Source of the DNA: Limosilactobacillus antri DSM 16041
GTDB lineage: Bacteria; Bacillota; Bacilli; Lactobacillales; Lactobacillaceae
NCBI RefSeq assembly: GCF_000160835.1
Contig: NZ_GG700734.1
Coordinates: 34,660-76,200, forward strand
Direction of reading: 5' to 3'
Length of the DNA: 41,541 nucleotides
Shown: piece after piece, positions 24,607 to 33,101 of the stretch
Position numbering within the stretch: the stretch's first letter is position 1
Layout: every line of letters begins with the position of its first letter
Program-made: the position numbers and the translations under genes
The notes under the pieces: model-generated
What the model was told of the DNA's origin: nothing
What the model saw: only the letters and a program-made list of their open reading frames with translations
The model's database searches: none

Positions 24607-25461
24607 ATGATTACATTAAAGTCGCCACGCGAAATTGACGCGATGGAAAAGGCCGGGGCCGCTTTAGCAGCGATGCACCTGGGAATTCGGGAATTTATCA
24701 AGCCGGGCATCTCAAGCTGGAAGATTGAAGAGTTTGCCCGCAAATACTTTAAGGCTGCGGGAGCCAAAGCCGAACAGATCGGCTTTGAGGGCTACAAGTA
24801 CGCGACCTGCGTCAGCATCAATGATGAGATTTGCCACGGCTTCCCCCGCAAGAACCTGACCCTGAAGAAGGGGGACCTCGTCAAAGTCGACACGGTGGTC
24901 AGCGTTGATGGATTCTTCAGTGATTCCTGCTGGTCGTACGCAGTCGGCGAGGTCAAGCCGGAAATTCAAAAGCTGATGGACGTAACCAAGCAGGCGCTCT
25001 TCATGGGAATCGACCAGTGTGTTCCCGGCAACCGGATCGGGGACATCGGTGCGGTGATCCAGCACTACACGGAAGACGAAAATGGCTACGGTGACGTCCG
25101 CGAGTTTGTCGGTCACGGAATCCAGCCGACGATGCACGAAGACCCGATGGTGCCGCACTACGGTGAACATGGTCAGGGCCTCCGCTTGAAGAAGGGGATG
25201 ACCATCACCGTCGAACCGATGATCAACACCGGGACCTGGGAAGCGGACACCAGCGACCCGAGTGGTTGGCTGGCGAAGACCGCTGATGGCAGCTGGTCCT
25301 GCCAGTACGAACACACCCTGGTGGTAACCGATGATGGGCCGAAGATTTTGACCTCCCAGGACCCCGAAGCCGATGCCAAGTACATGTACAATGATAATTA
25401 CGCCAAGTACCTGGAACATTACGCTAAAATTTCCCGGGAAATTGCGGAAGAATTTAAATAA
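24607..25461 (+). CDS. map: Methionine aminopeptidase, type I
   Basis: A 284-residue metalloprotease that removes the N-terminal Met from new proteins. The five metal ligands are present: Asp95, Asp106, His170, Glu203 and Glu235, with the substrate His77 in ICHGFP. It is longer than E. coli Map (264) owing to an insertion near 206-228 and a C-terminal tail, as in other lactobacilli. The start is ATG 24607 after AAAAGGAG. It is a single gene between its own promoter and a terminator. Confidence 0.95.
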   Translation: MITLKSPREIDAMEKAGAALAAMHLGIREFIKPGISSWKIEEFARKYFKAAGAKAEQIGFEGYKYATCVSINDEICHGFPRKNLTLKKGDLVKVDTVVSVDGFFSDSCWSYAVGEVKPEIQKLMDVTKQALFMGIDQCVPGNRIGDIGAVIQHYTEDENGYGDVREFVGHGIQPTMHEDPMVPHYGEHGQGLRLKKGMTITVEPMINTGTWEADTSDPSGWLAKTADGSWSCQYEHTLVVTDDGPKILTSQDPEADAKYMYNDNYAKYLEHYAKISREIAEEFK

Positions 25462-25473
25462 CTCGCTGTAATT

Positions 25474-25515
25474 AAGCGGCAGTTCACTATTGATTTAGTG
25501 GGCTGCCGCTTTTTT
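25474..25515 (+). terminator. Terminator of map
   Basis: AAGCGGCAG pairs with CTGCCGCTT, and the inner TCACTA/TAGTG arm extends the stem; TTTTTT follows. Confidence 0.9.
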
Positions 25516-25625
25516 GGTGAAAAAATTACGCTGAATGCACGCTGGAGCAGTTTAATGCAACTTGGGGACCGGGGATTTTAGTAAACTAGGGGGCGTGTTT
25601 ATTAAAATTGATTGGGGGAATTAAG

Positions 25626-26369
25626 ATGTTTTGCCCGAACTGTGGCAAGAAGGTTTCAGCAACGGCAGACTTTTGCCCGTACTGTGGGAGCAAACTAGAT
25701 CATTCTGCGAATGAAGAAGAGCGGGTGGCACCAGAAAAGCAAATCGAAGCGACGGGCCAACCGGACACTAACCACCAGCCGGCACCATCATTACCAAACG
25801 GGAACGGCAAGAAGCCGGGGAAGAAGGTCCCGCTAATCTTAGCCGGCGTGATTATCATCCTCCTGGCCGCCATTGCCTTTGTGCTAGGAATGCAGGGAAG
25901 TAGCAGCAATTCGGCATCGACTAGCGAGAAGCCGGCCAGGACCATTAGTAAGAAAAACCGTAGCATTAGCAGCTTGGCGAGCCGGCCGACCTTTAACGAT
26001 CAGCAGAAAGCGGCCGCCATTCTGTACTATGCCAAGGAAAATGAATCCAACCGCTTCTGGGGTGAACTCTACCGTGATGCGTTGGCTAAGTCTACTAAGG
26101 TGACCGCTAATAGTTTGCCGGACGAGGCTACTGAGCAGGGCGACGGGACGATGCACGCTTATTATCCTACGGGGGCATTTTTCGGTGGTGCGACCGGCTA
26201 CGTCATGGGAACCGATGGACAGACGGTCTATTACTACCGGCTGGGTCCCGGTGCCGACAGCATTGATCCCGACGACACCGTTTCGTTAAATGAGATTGAA
26301 CAGTACGTCATTGACCACCACGCTATGGACCAGGTTAACCAGCTTGCTGGAAACATCAAACTTGACTAG
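25626..26369 (+). CDS. Zinc-ribbon membrane protein with extracytoplasmic domain (gene 1 of operon)
   Basis: A 247-residue protein: an N-terminal zinc ribbon (Cys 3, 6, 17, 20), a flexible Gln/Pro-rich linker, one membrane segment (about 69-89) and an extracytoplasmic domain (about 121-247). That domain is homologous to the one in the next gene: QKAAAILYYAKEN, then a GTDGQTVYYY strand, then NEIEQYVIDHHAM. It resembles the proteins named Lreu_0056 family in Limosilactobacillus, from memory. The zinc ribbon should lie in the cytoplasm. The start at 25626 follows GGGGGAA. It opens a six-gene co-directional operon with spacers of 25 bp or less. The function is unknown; envelope sensing or assembly is an inference. 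Confidence 0.82.
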   Translation: MFCPNCGKKVSATADFCPYCGSKLDHSANEEERVAPEKQIEATGQPDTNHQPAPSLPNGNGKKPGKKVPLILAGVIIILLAAIAFVLGMQGSSSNSASTSEKPARTISKKNRSISSLASRPTFNDQQKAAAILYYAKENESNRFWGELYRDALAKSTKVTANSLPDEATEQGDGTMHAYYPTGAFFGGATGYVMGTDGQTVYYYRLGPGADSIDPDDTVSLNEIEQYVIDHHAMDQVNQLAGNIKLD

Positions 26370-26377
26370 GAGGAGCT

Positions 26378-26983
26378 ATGAAAACTAAGAACGTTGTTAT
26401 TACAGTTGTCGCTGTCGTATTGGTGCTGGTTGGGGCCTATTTTGCTGGGCGCACCCTTAGCAAACCGGCCGTCGACAGCAGCCAAGAGACGAGTACAAAA
26501 GCGGCGGCGCAACAGAGCAGTGCATCATCCTCGTCGGCAGCCAGCACGAGTTCGTCGTCGACCAGCGCTGACGCTGACCAGTTGGACTATAACACGATCA
26601 CGCCGATGCAGACGGCGGCCGCTATTATGTACTATGCCAAGGACAAACTCAGCGACCAGAATGACTGGCACAGCATTTACAATGCCAATGGGATTGACCT
26701 CTTTCAAAGCAACAATACCGAGCACCTATCTGACCCAGGGCGGGGCGTTTGCTGGAGCCTGCACCCTTCCAATATGGCAGGAGGCGATACTCCGACCTAT
26801 ACCGTTGGTGCCGATGGGACGGTAAGCTACTACCACGTCACCACTGTTAACCAGAACAAGGATAAGGATCCCCTGCTGACCGTTAACCTGCATGACATTA
26901 TCAACTACGTTAACAGTCACCACGCGGTTAGCGATATTAAGGCCAAGGCGCAGGATATTCACGCGACAATCGATAACCAGTAA
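26378..26983 (+). CDS. Membrane-anchored paralog of gene 1 without zinc ribbon (gene 2)
   Basis: A 201-residue protein with an N-terminal membrane anchor (about 5-24), a Ser-rich linker (about 46-64) and an extracytoplasmic domain (about 70-201) homologous to that of the preceding gene: QTAAAIMYYAKDK, a GADGTVSYYHV strand, and HDIINYVNSHHAV. It lacks the zinc ribbon seen in its neighbours, so the paralog pair differs in the cytoplasmic part only. AGGAGG precedes the ATG by a normal spacing; the gap to gene 1 is 8 bp. The function is unknown. Confidence 0.8.
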   Translation: MKTKNVVITVVAVVLVLVGAYFAGRTLSKPAVDSSQETSTKAAAQQSSASSSSAASTSSSSTSADADQLDYNTITPMQTAAAIMYYAKDKLSDQNDWHSIYNANGIDLFQSNNTEHLSDPGRGVCWSLHPSNMAGGDTPTYTVGADGTVSYYHVTTVNQNKDKDPLLTVNLHDIINYVNSHHAVSDIKAKAQDIHATIDNQ

Positions 26984-27008
26984 GCGACAGACAGAAAGAG
27001 AGAGTTAG

Positions 27009-28163
27009 ATGAATTTTTGTGAAAAGTGCGGGGCCAAGTTACGGTCTGAGCAAAAGTTTTGTGAACGGTGTGGGGCACTGGTCGCCAGTGCGCCGGCGTC
27101 AGATGAAAAACGGGCGCCAGGTGAGCCACAGCCAGCACGTCAGGAGCAGGAGACCGCCAAGGAGGCGCCGGCCCAACCGACAACGGTATCTTCGGTGGAA
27201 CATGAGCGCCTGCAAAAGCAGTATGCTGCCTTGGAGAGCCGTCTAAAGGATGAGCGGCGGAATAGCAAGGTGAACGTTTTTGCCCGGTTAGCCTTTACCC
27301 GGGCGCATTTTAACCAGGTTTTACAATTTGTGAAGGATAACGCCCTGACGATGTTCCTCTTTTACCTCCTGGCTGTTCTTCTGCCAGCCCTCCGCTGGTA
27401 CCTGCTGATTATTTTTGTCTTGATGGTCTACCTCTTTCCGCTGCTTTCAAATGAGCAACGGTTTAAGTGGGACGAAGCCGTAGATAATTACCTGCGGGAT
27501 GAGGAACAGCTCAACAAGATTCGCAACTCTGCGGCGGGGATGTACCGGTCACTTCGTAATGGCCAGCCCGCCCAGGAACCGGCTGAGGAGGAAGCGCCTG
27601 CTCAGCCGCAGGGGACACCAGATCCAGCGCCGCGGAAAGCAAGTACGACTGCCCAAGCAGCGAATGCCGCTCTTTCCCAGTCTGCCGGCTTTTCATGGAA
27701 CGGGGAAGCAATTTTCGGCATCATTGCGACGGTCCTCGGCGCAATCATGTACTTTATGACTAGGGATGAGGCAGGGAGTTTCCTTAGCCAGGGGCTTTCC
27801 GTCCTGCAAAGCGGGGGCTTAAACAGCGCAGCCTACCTGAATCTTTGGGGGTTCGTTATGCTGCTGGTCGGGGTTCCCGCGGTTATCGGTGGGATTATTA
27901 AGGGAGCCACGCACCATCTTGGCGGCGGAGTCCTGAAAACTTTGGGGGTCCTCCTGGCAGCAGGCTACGGACTTGCCTATTCATATGTTTTTGCAAATGC
28001 GGCCGAAGTTGCGGGCCGGACAGCTGTCGCAACCCTTTCCGGCGATACCTCCCTGAGCGACCTAGAGAACCTGGCCCACCTGGTGCAAATTATTCCGTGG
28101 CTGGCCATTGGACTATACGTTATCGGGATTTTGGTTAATGCCGTTTCAAGCCGGCAAAAATAG
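27009..28163 (+). CDS. Zinc-ribbon polytopic membrane protein (gene 3)
   Basis: A 384-residue protein with a zinc ribbon (Cys 4, 7, 18, 21), a charged linker with a short coiled-coil-like part (about 63-85, HERLQKQYAALESRLKDE), two membrane segments (about 113-147), a cytoplasmic Pro/Glu/Ala-rich section (about 148-228), and four more hydrophobic segments to the end. The ribosome site (GAGAGAG) is weak, so translation may depend on the upstream gene. I do not recognise the membrane domain. Its place in the operon suggests a joint role with the other zinc-ribbon proteins. Confidence 0.78.
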   Translation: MNFCEKCGAKLRSEQKFCERCGALVASAPASDEKRAPGEPQPARQEQETAKEAPAQPTTVSSVEHERLQKQYAALESRLKDERRNSKVNVFARLAFTRAHFNQVLQFVKDNALTMFLFYLLAVLLPALRWYLLIIFVLMVYLFPLLSNEQRFKWDEAVDNYLRDEEQLNKIRNSAAGMYRSLRNGQPAQEPAEEEAPAQPQGTPDPAPRKASTTAQAANAALSQSAGFSWNGEAIFGIIATVLGAIMYFMTRDEAGSFLSQGLSVLQSGGLNSAAYLNLWGFVMLLVGVPAVIGGIIKGATHHLGGGVLKTLGVLLAAGYGLAYSYVFANAAEVAGRTAVATLSGDTSLSDLENLAHLVQIIPWLAIGLYVIGILVNAVSSRQK

Positions 28164-28175
28164 GAAGGAAGAAAA

Positions 28176-29243
28176 ATGAAGTTTTGTAGTAATTGCGGTA
28201 CCAAGCTCAACCCTGGCGCCGCTTTTTGTCCGCACTGCGGAGCTAAGGTCGAGCAGGCAAAGCCGGCTAAGGCGTTTGAAATTACCCGGCAGTTTTGGCT
28301 GGGCTTTTACCTAACCTTGGTTGGGGGAGTGGCAGCCGGAATCGCAGTCAACGTTGATACTTTGACCACGTTGGTTCCGTCTACAATTATTGATCCGGTA
28401 ATGACGCTGCTGATAATCATTGCCTGTGCTGCTATTCCGGGAGTTTTCACGTTAATTACGGGGATTATTCGGGGCTTCAACCACCGACGAACGGGAATCG
28501 GACAGACGGTTATCGGAATGGCGCTGCTATTGGTGGCCGGCTCGCTGGCCAGTGTACTGTTTGCTGGGGAATACAGTATCAGTAGTAGCACGATCATGGT
28601 TGTTAGCCTGTTCTGCTATTTCATTGCTAGTGTAATTTTTGTATTAGCCTATTTCACGGCGATCTTTGTCACTAGCAAACCGGCGGCAGGAAGGCAGATC
28701 CGGCAATTGCGCTGGGCAGTGGCCGGGATGACCGTGGTCGCCGTCCTGCTTCTGGCTGCCCTACTTCTGGGGATTGTCGTATTCTTGATCGTCGCACTTG
28801 TTTTGGTTGGTGCACCGTTTTTAGGCCGGAACCTTAGCTTAAGCGGCGGAAGTGATTGGCGCCTTTTGACCCATGAGCATGGCCGCAGGCTGAGCTGGCG
28901 GTTTTATTTGGCCCTCTTTGTCCTGGTTGGTGGCATCGGCCTGCGCATGGCAAATATCTACCAGGCGGCGGGAGTGATTCTGACGATGGTCCTGATTATG
29001 GCTGCGGAATGGTGGAGCAACCCGCAACGGTTGGGAAAGCAGCCCCGTGAGATGGCCGGCTGTTTGCTAGTGGTTGCCATTCTGCTCCAAGTGATTTACC
29101 TCTCATTGGGGAGCCGGATGAATAACGCGTGGCCAATTGTGATTGCAATCTTTATCTTAATGGCTGCGTCATTTTTTACCTACTTCTACGTCATATTATG
29201 GACGCGGTTTGTGGTTGAGAAAGGGGAGGCTGGTGCCAAATGA
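28176..29243 (+). CDS. Zinc-ribbon polytopic membrane protein (gene 4)
   Basis: A 355-residue protein with a zinc ribbon (Cys 4, 7, 18, 21) and then about nine to ten hydrophobic segments from about residue 36 to 345, with short loops. There is no transporter or enzyme motif that I recognise. GGAAGGAAG precedes the ATG. Its stop overlaps the next start codon (ATGA), so genes 4 and 5 are translationally coupled. It may be the integral core of a membrane complex formed by this operon; this is inference. Confidence 0.78.
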   Translation: MKFCSNCGTKLNPGAAFCPHCGAKVEQAKPAKAFEITRQFWLGFYLTLVGGVAAGIAVNVDTLTTLVPSTIIDPVMTLLIIIACAAIPGVFTLITGIIRGFNHRRTGIGQTVIGMALLLVAGSLASVLFAGEYSISSSTIMVVSLFCYFIASVIFVLAYFTAIFVTSKPAAGRQIRQLRWAVAGMTVVAVLLLAALLLGIVVFLIVALVLVGAPFLGRNLSLSGGSDWRLLTHEHGRRLSWRFYLALFVLVGGIGLRMANIYQAAGVILTMVLIMAAEWWSNPQRLGKQPREMAGCLLVVAILLQVIYLSLGSRMNNAWPIVIAIFILMAASFFTYFYVILWTRFVVEKGEAGAK

Positions 29244-30022
29244 AAAAATGTTTCCACTGTGGTCACCCGCTAAAAGCGGACCAGAGTTTCTGTCCCAAGT
29301 TTGGCACGAAGTACGTTGCCCCGCAGGCCCAACTTGTCAAACCGGTTAGCTATCAGGGACACCGGCAACGATTCTGGCGGCAAATTGGGATTGCCCTTAT
29401 TCTCGGGACGATCGTCGTCGCCATTAGCTGGCTGGCCTGTTCCAGCTATAATCAGCACCGGTTAAGCGTGACGAAGGAAGATCGTGATCTTGTCTGGTTA
29501 GTCACCCCGGATAACCAGACCGTTGACCGGCTTGACCGTAGCACGAAAGTGACCTATGCCTACCGCTTCTTCTACGAGAATAATGAATTTTATGCGACAA
29601 TCTATAACTTAGGCGATACGGAATTAGGTGACCTGAAGCTAGACAATGGCCGGTTAACCTACCGCAGTATTGAAAAGTACGTGGGGATGAAAGAAGGTAC
29701 GTATAAACCTAGTTATCATGAGCCTTCTGTGATTGAAGGTAAGCAGAAACTAACTAAAGAAGATCCTGTCCACTTAGGCTTTAAGCACTATGCACTTGAT
29801 GATGACGACCCAGGACAGTATCAATACGACTCGCAACTGAATTTAATCCAGGCAAAGATTAGCCAGCGGTTGGGGAATGGCAACTATGCGGTTGGCTACC
29901 GGACGAATCAGACTGACGATGATTTGGATCCTAGTCACTCTCACAAGGGCTACTTAGTGACGATCACTAGCCGCGCCAACCAGCAGGCGGTCTTTCAATA
30001 CGGGAAATTATATCAACAATAA
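29240..30022 (+). CDS. Degenerate zinc-ribbon membrane protein with extracytoplasmic domain (gene 5)
   Basis: A 260-residue protein. The N terminus follows the zinc-ribbon pattern (Cys 4, 7, 18) but the fourth ligand is Phe21 (CPKFG rather than CPxCG), so zinc binding is doubtful. One membrane segment is at about 46-68, followed by a large charged extracytoplasmic domain (about 70-260) with many Tyr and Asp residues. I do not recognise the domain. The ATGA overlap with gene 4 indicates coupled translation and perhaps equal dosage of the two proteins. Confidence 0.75.
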   Translation: MKKCFHCGHPLKADQSFCPKFGTKYVAPQAQLVKPVSYQGHRQRFWRQIGIALILGTIVVAISWLACSSYNQHRLSVTKEDRDLVWLVTPDNQTVDRLDRSTKVTYAYRFFYENNEFYATIYNLGDTELGDLKLDNGRLTYRSIEKYVGMKEGTYKPSYHEPSVIEGKQKLTKEDPVHLGFKHYALDDDDPGQYQYDSQLNLIQAKISQRLGNGNYAVGYRTNQTDDDLDPSHSHKGYLVTITSRANQQAVFQYGKLYQQ

Positions 30023-30031
30023 GGAGGACCA

Positions 30032-31135
30032 ATGAAATTAGGAAGGTGTCCCCATTGTGGGAGAAATTATAAACCGGGGGCCCGCTTTTGCCCGCATTGT
30101 GGACAGGAGTTGCCGGCAACCCGGCCGCGCCGGCGCCAAGAAATGACGAAGCATTTTGACTTGCGGGGGCTGGGCCTGCACCCGGTTAAAAGGCAGGATT
30201 GGAAATGGTACGCGGGACTGGTCCTCGCGGTGATTGTAGCGCTGACCAGTGCAATTTTTATTGTGATTGTTAACCAGGACTACCACGCGATTTTAAACCA
30301 GCAGGAACCATCATTGGTTGATGCCTACAATAAGGTGGGGCGCAGTTTAACTAACCAGATTACGGGTATCGTTATTCCTAGCTACCTTATTTTAGGAGTG
30401 GCCCTGGCGGGGCTGGTTTGGCTGCTGGTTAAGGGCAAGAAGCAGCAGCGGATTATGATTGTCGGGATCGCAGAAGTGCTGTTATTAGTAATCGGGGGAG
30501 TTAATTTTGCCAGTGCCCACGGCTTTTCCTTCTCCGGCGGCCAGCTTGGTCAAGCCTTTGTAAAGGACCATTTAAACGGCAAGATTTATTGTTATTCCTA
30601 CTTTAAGAACCGCCCGGGTGACGATACGAGTGATACGGATGATAACTTCTGCAACCAAATTCCGGACCATGATAAGGGTTACCCGCAGGAATACTCGAAC
30701 GTTTACCTGAAATTCAATTCGGACGGCACGCTTGGCGTTAATGTCAACCCCTACTGGCGGGATGATAACGAGACGGCTTACAATAATAGCAAGACCGGGA
30801 ACTACCGAACCGTGGGGATGTGGCACGTTAATAAGAATGGTAAGCTGCACATTAACTGGGATCAGGCCGATACCCGCGCTTACGACTACGAAGCTGTTCA
30901 AGTAAAGGTGAAAAAGAAACACCATAAAAAGCACCACCGCAAGTACCGTTATAAGACCGAGTACAAGTGGGTTGCCCAGTATACGAATCCGGAAACCGGG
31001 GATGATGATACTAGTCTACCGATTTATTTCCCGGGTGATGACATCGACGGCTCAGTGGCCTTTGGCTATGACACCCTCAAGGTCGCCGGGGTCAAGCTGC
31101 AAAAGCCCAATGCGGCAGGTGAAGTGAATCAATAA
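30032..31135 (+). CDS. Zinc-ribbon membrane protein with His/Lys-rich loop (gene 6)
   Basis: A 367-residue protein with a zinc ribbon (Cys 6, 9, 20, 23), three membrane segments (about 58-80, 113-133, 140-160) and a C-terminal extracytoplasmic domain (about 163-367). In that domain Cys187 and Cys207 could form a disulfide, and a strongly basic stretch at 292-308 (VKKKHHKKHHRKYRYK region) interrupts a beta-rich, DUF-like fold with the segment VYLKFNSDGTLGVNV. The basic loop could bind teichoic acid, phospholipid heads or metal. AAGGAGGACC precedes the ATG. It is the last gene of the operon and is followed by a terminator. Confidence 0.78.
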   Translation: MKLGRCPHCGRNYKPGARFCPHCGQELPATRPRRRQEMTKHFDLRGLGLHPVKRQDWKWYAGLVLAVIVALTSAIFIVIVNQDYHAILNQQEPSLVDAYNKVGRSLTNQITGIVIPSYLILGVALAGLVWLLVKGKKQQRIMIVGIAEVLLLVIGGVNFASAHGFSFSGGQLGQAFVKDHLNGKIYCYSYFKNRPGDDTSDTDDNFCNQIPDHDKGYPQEYSNVYLKFNSDGTLGVNVNPYWRDDNETAYNNSKTGNYRTVGMWHVNKNGKLHINWDQADTRAYDYEAVQVKVKKKHHKKHHRKYRYKTEYKWVAQYTNPETGDDDTSLPIYFPGDDIDGSVAFGYDTLKVAGVKLQKPNAAGEVNQ

Positions 31136-31146
31136 GCGACTATTGA

Positions 31147-31186
31147 AAGGCTGGTCGGGAGGAAATTTCCGCACCGGCCTTTTTTA
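31147..31186 (+). terminator. Terminator of the zinc-ribbon operon
   Basis: AAGGCTGGT pairs with ACCGGCCTT, extended inside by CGG/CCG, and TTTTTT follows. Confidence 0.88.
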
Positions 31187-31390
31187 TGCACAGGGCTAAT
31201 GTATCTTTATGCGATTAATTGCCATTGCAAAGGCCCAAAATCATTATTATATGTATAAAGTTTCCTCATAATGTGAATATTTATATTAAAATTAGGTTAG
31301 AATATCGAATAAAGTGTTTTATTATACAAAAAGACGATTATACTAAGAATATTCATTAACACTGCACTTATTATTTGGAGGCATTAGAAC
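31187..31390 (+). promoter_or_regulatory. AT-rich upstream region of the YjeM-like permease gene
   Basis: About 200 bp, clearly more AT-rich than the genes around it, with many A and T tracts. TATACT at 31339-31344 is a possible -10, but no good -35 is seen. Such AT-rich upstream DNA is compatible with UP-element or regulator binding; nothing more specific can be read. Confidence 0.4.
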
Positions 31391-32896
31391 TTGGAAGAGC
31401 AAAGTAGTAATAAAAAAATCATTACTACCTTTGGCCTGGTAACGATGATTATTACCGCGATCTTTGGTTTCGGTAACGTTTCAAACGCTTATCTGCAAAT
31501 GGGCTACGGTAGTATTATCTGGTACGCACTGGCGGGGATCTGTTTCTTCTTCCCATGCGGCCTGATGATGGCGGAATACGGTTCCACCTTCAAGGAAGCC
31601 AAGGGGGGAATCTACTCCTGGCTGGCCGGTTCCGTTGGCGAACAGGTCGCCTTTGTGGGGACTTTCGTGTGGCTGGCATCCTGGATTGTCTGGATGGTAT
31701 CGACCGCGTCCCGGATTTGGATTACCCTGTCCGCGTTGATTTTTGGCAAGGACACCACCCAGCAGTGGCACGCCTTTGGCCTCGATTCCACCCAGTTTAT
31801 CGGGGTGCTGGGGATTCTGATGATTTTAACCATCACCTACCTGAGCTCCCGGGGTGTCAAGTCGATCGCCAAGGTTGGTTCGATCGGGGGAATCTTTACG
31901 ATTATCGTTAACGTCATCTTCGTGATCGTCAGCGTGATTGTTCTGATTGCCAAGAAGGGGGTCCTGGCCCAGCCAATTCACGGCGCCAGCACCTTCATCA
32001 CCTCACCGAACCCGCAGTTCCAGACGCCGATTGCAATCATTTCCTTCGTGGTTTACGCCATCTTCGCTTACGGGGGGATGGAGTCACTGGGTTCCGTTAC
32101 GGATAGCATGAAGAACCCGGAAAAGACCTTCCCGAAGGGCCTGATTATTGCCAGCATTTTTACGATCGGTACCTACGTCCTGATGATTTTCATGCTCGGC
32201 TGGTCAATCAACTACCAGCAGGACCTGACCAAGAGCAGCGTCAACCTGGGGAACGTTACCTACGTCGTCTTCAACTACTTGGGGATTGCCCTGGGGAATT
32301 CATTGGGCTGGTCCCACGCCGCGGCGCTGACCTCTGGACTGGTGATGACTCGGATCGTGGCCCTGGCCCAGACACTCGGCTTCTTAGGGGCACTGTTTAT
32401 CCTGATGTACTCGCCGATTAAGGCCTTTATCCTCGGCTCCAACCCGAACCTGTGGCCGAAGAAGCTGACCAAGCTCAACAAGGCCAACATGCCGGCCAAC
32501 GCCATGTGGCTGCAGGCCATCGTGGTATGTGTGATTATCTTCCTGGTGGCCTTTGGTGGTTCTGCCGCGCAGAAGTTCTACCTGATTCTGACGGACATGG
32601 CCAACGTGTCTGCCACCTTCCCTTACATCTTCCTGATCGGGGCCTTTCCCTTCTTCAAGGCTAAGCAGAACTTAGTACGGCCGTTTGTCGCCTTTAAGAA
32701 CCGCTTCTGGACGAATGTCCTGGTGGTCTTCGTGGAACTGATTTTGATTATCGGGATCCTGTTTACCTTTATCCAACCGTTGACGGAAAAGGATTACCAG
32801 ACCGCCTTCTGGACACTGGCGGGCCCAATCTTCTTCGCTATCGTTGCCCTGGTCTTCTACCAGATTGCGGTGAAAAAGGGTAGGGTTGCAAAGTAA
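31391..32896 (+). CDS. yjeM: YjeM-like amino acid permease (APC superfamily)
   Basis: A 501-residue transporter with about twelve membrane segments. It is clearly similar to E. coli YjeM: FGFGNVSNAYLQMGY at the first helix, FFPCGLMMAEYGS, EAKGGIYSWLAGSVG, VVYAIFAYGGMESLGSVTD and GAFPFFKAKQNLVRPF. The family belongs to the glutamate/GABA antiporter branch; the substrate of YjeM is not established. The start is TTG 31391, with GGAGG at 31376-31380. It has a long AT-rich upstream region and a terminator after it. Confidence 0.9.
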   Translation: MEEQSSNKKIITTFGLVTMIITAIFGFGNVSNAYLQMGYGSIIWYALAGICFFFPCGLMMAEYGSTFKEAKGGIYSWLAGSVGEQVAFVGTFVWLASWIVWMVSTASRIWITLSALIFGKDTTQQWHAFGLDSTQFIGVLGILMILTITYLSSRGVKSIAKVGSIGGIFTIIVNVIFVIVSVIVLIAKKGVLAQPIHGASTFITSPNPQFQTPIAIISFVVYAIFAYGGMESLGSVTDSMKNPEKTFPKGLIIASIFTIGTYVLMIFMLGWSINYQQDLTKSSVNLGNVTYVVFNYLGIALGNSLGWSHAAALTSGLVMTRIVALAQTLGFLGALFILMYSPIKAFILGSNPNLWPKKLTKLNKANMPANAMWLQAIVVCVIIFLVAFGGSAAQKFYLILTDMANVSATFPYIFLIGAFPFFKAKQNLVRPFVAFKNRFWTNVLVVFVELILIIGILFTFIQPLTEKDYQTAFWTLAGPIFFAIVALVFYQIAVKKGRVAK

Positions 32897-32987
32897 TAGG
32901 AGCTGTGACCCAACCCACGGTCAGGGACTGTAAGGCTAGCCTATCTGGGGTCACGTGATATCTTTAAAATATTCGGAACTAAAACGA

Positions 32988-33024
32988 GGGCCTGTGGCAA
33001 AACATTTGTCACAGGTCCTTTTTA
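32988..33024 (+). terminator. Terminator of the permease gene
   Basis: GGGCCTGTGGCA pairs with TGTCACAGGTCC (with G-U pairs) and CTTTTTAA follows. A longer-range GTGACCC/GGGTCAC pair (about 32904 to 32954) lies just before it. Confidence 0.8.
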
Positions 33025-33064
33025 ATCTGGACAAGATCCCGGTCTGCTCTTTTGGCCGGCTTTT

Positions 33065-33073
33065 TGCTATAAT
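33065..33073 (+). promoter_or_regulatory. Extended -10 promoter of the YihY gene
   Basis: TGC directly followed by TATAAT, 28 bp before the start codon, so the 5' UTR is short. Confidence 0.65.
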
Positions 33074-33101
33074 AGCCCTATGTTATTCAAGGGAGGACGG
33101 C

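Noticed and set aside
32904..32956. Shared GACCCAACC sequence after the permease gene and at the window end (about 41476)
   Set aside because: Only nine identical bases with limited extension; the second copy is cut by the window end, so a repeat cannot be claimed.
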